Shown: positions 5,641-5,806 of the stretch, in pieces
Numbering within the stretch: position 1 is the first letter of the stretch
How the letters are laid out: every line of letters begins with the position of its first letter
From: Sulfurimonas sp.
GTDB taxonomy: Bacteria > Campylobacterota > Campylobacteria > Campylobacterales > Sulfurimonadaceae
Assembly (NCBI GenBank): GCA_027063585.1
Contig: JAMORM010000103.1
Span: forward strand, 1 to 5,806
Direction: 5' to 3'
Length of the DNA stretch: 5,806 nt
Notes under the pieces: model-generated
What the model was told of the DNA's origin: nothing
The model's input: the letters and a program-made list of their open reading frames with translations, nothing else
The model's database searches: none
Program-made: the position numbers and the translations under genes

Positions 5641-5806
5641 ATGACAATTTCATCAAAACAAAATATCATTACAATATCCGGTAATATTAAAAGTGTTGCA
5701 CATTATCATGCAATAATGGAAGAAATAGATAAAATAAAACAAGAGTTCAATCTTATTAAAATTTATCTTTTAGACTCCATATCTATCATATCTTCTGTTA
5801 TAGGTT
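5641..5806 (+). CDS. Small protein of STAS-like appearance, N-terminal 55 residues (cut by window edge)
   Basis: An open frame runs from ATG at 5641, behind a well-spaced GGAG, to the right edge without a stop. The visible part begins MTISSKQNIITISGNIKSVA and is a strand-turn-helix-strand pattern: ITISGNI (about 10-16), an amphipathic helix over HYHAIMEEIDKIKQEF (about 21-36), a second strand LIKIYLLD, then DSISIISSVIG (about 45-55). This resembles STAS/SpoIIAA proteins, where a strand is followed by a helix, then a strand and a D-S-S-x-[LI]-G segment at the phosphorylation and partner-switch site. Isoleucine, serine and lysine dominate. The STAS assignment is inference from the pattern. It is divergent from efp, with 163 bp between starts. 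Its C-terminal part and exact role are not visible. Confidence 0.65.
   Translation, partial: MTISSKQNIITISGNIKSVAHYHAIMEEIDKIKQEFNLIKIYLLDSISIISSVIG

Overview
This is an AT-rich bacterial chromosomal window, densely packed with genes that are preceded by GGAG/AAGGA-type ribosome binding sites. The protein sequences and base composition feel most like a Campylobacterota (epsilonproteobacterial) genome, perhaps a Sulfurimonas/Sulfurovum relative. That placement is an impression from sequence, not a search result. No rRNA, tRNA, CRISPR array or insertion sequence was seen.

Layout. (1) 1-2004, minus strand: the first 668 residues of the replicative DNA polymerase III alpha subunit (dnaE), starting at TTG and cut by the left window edge. 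(2) 2058-2720, minus: an integral-membrane CDP-alcohol phosphatidyltransferase, 53 bp upstream of dnaE. (3) 2721-2984: a divergent control region with a strong TATAAT for the minus-strand gene, a small palindrome and short repeats. (4) 2985-3431, plus: a small cytidylyltransferase of the glycerol-3-phosphate cytidylyltransferase type. (5) 3463-4881, minus, convergent with (4): a RimK-like ATP-grasp protein with a C-terminal helix-hairpin-helix pair. (6) 4911-5477, minus: translation elongation factor P (efp), directly upstream of the ATP-grasp gene and probably co-transcribed with it. (7) 5641 to the right edge, plus: the start of a small protein that looks like a STAS (anti-sigma-factor-antagonist) fold.

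How the genes may work together. The cytidylyltransferase and the CDP-alcohol phosphatidyltransferase are divergent neighbours. They could be consecutive steps, one making a CDP-activated head group and the other transferring a phospho-alcohol to or from a lipid, although the membrane enzyme also resembles PssA, which needs only CDP-diacylglycerol. EF-P followed by an ATP-grasp ligase carrying a nucleic-acid-binding-type HhH tail is the most intriguing pair. EF-P is known in other bacteria to need post-translational modification of the loop residue conserved here as K34, and RimK-type enzymes ligate carboxylates to amines on ribosomal proteins. A functional link is only a hypothesis. dnaE and efp are ordinary housekeeping genes.
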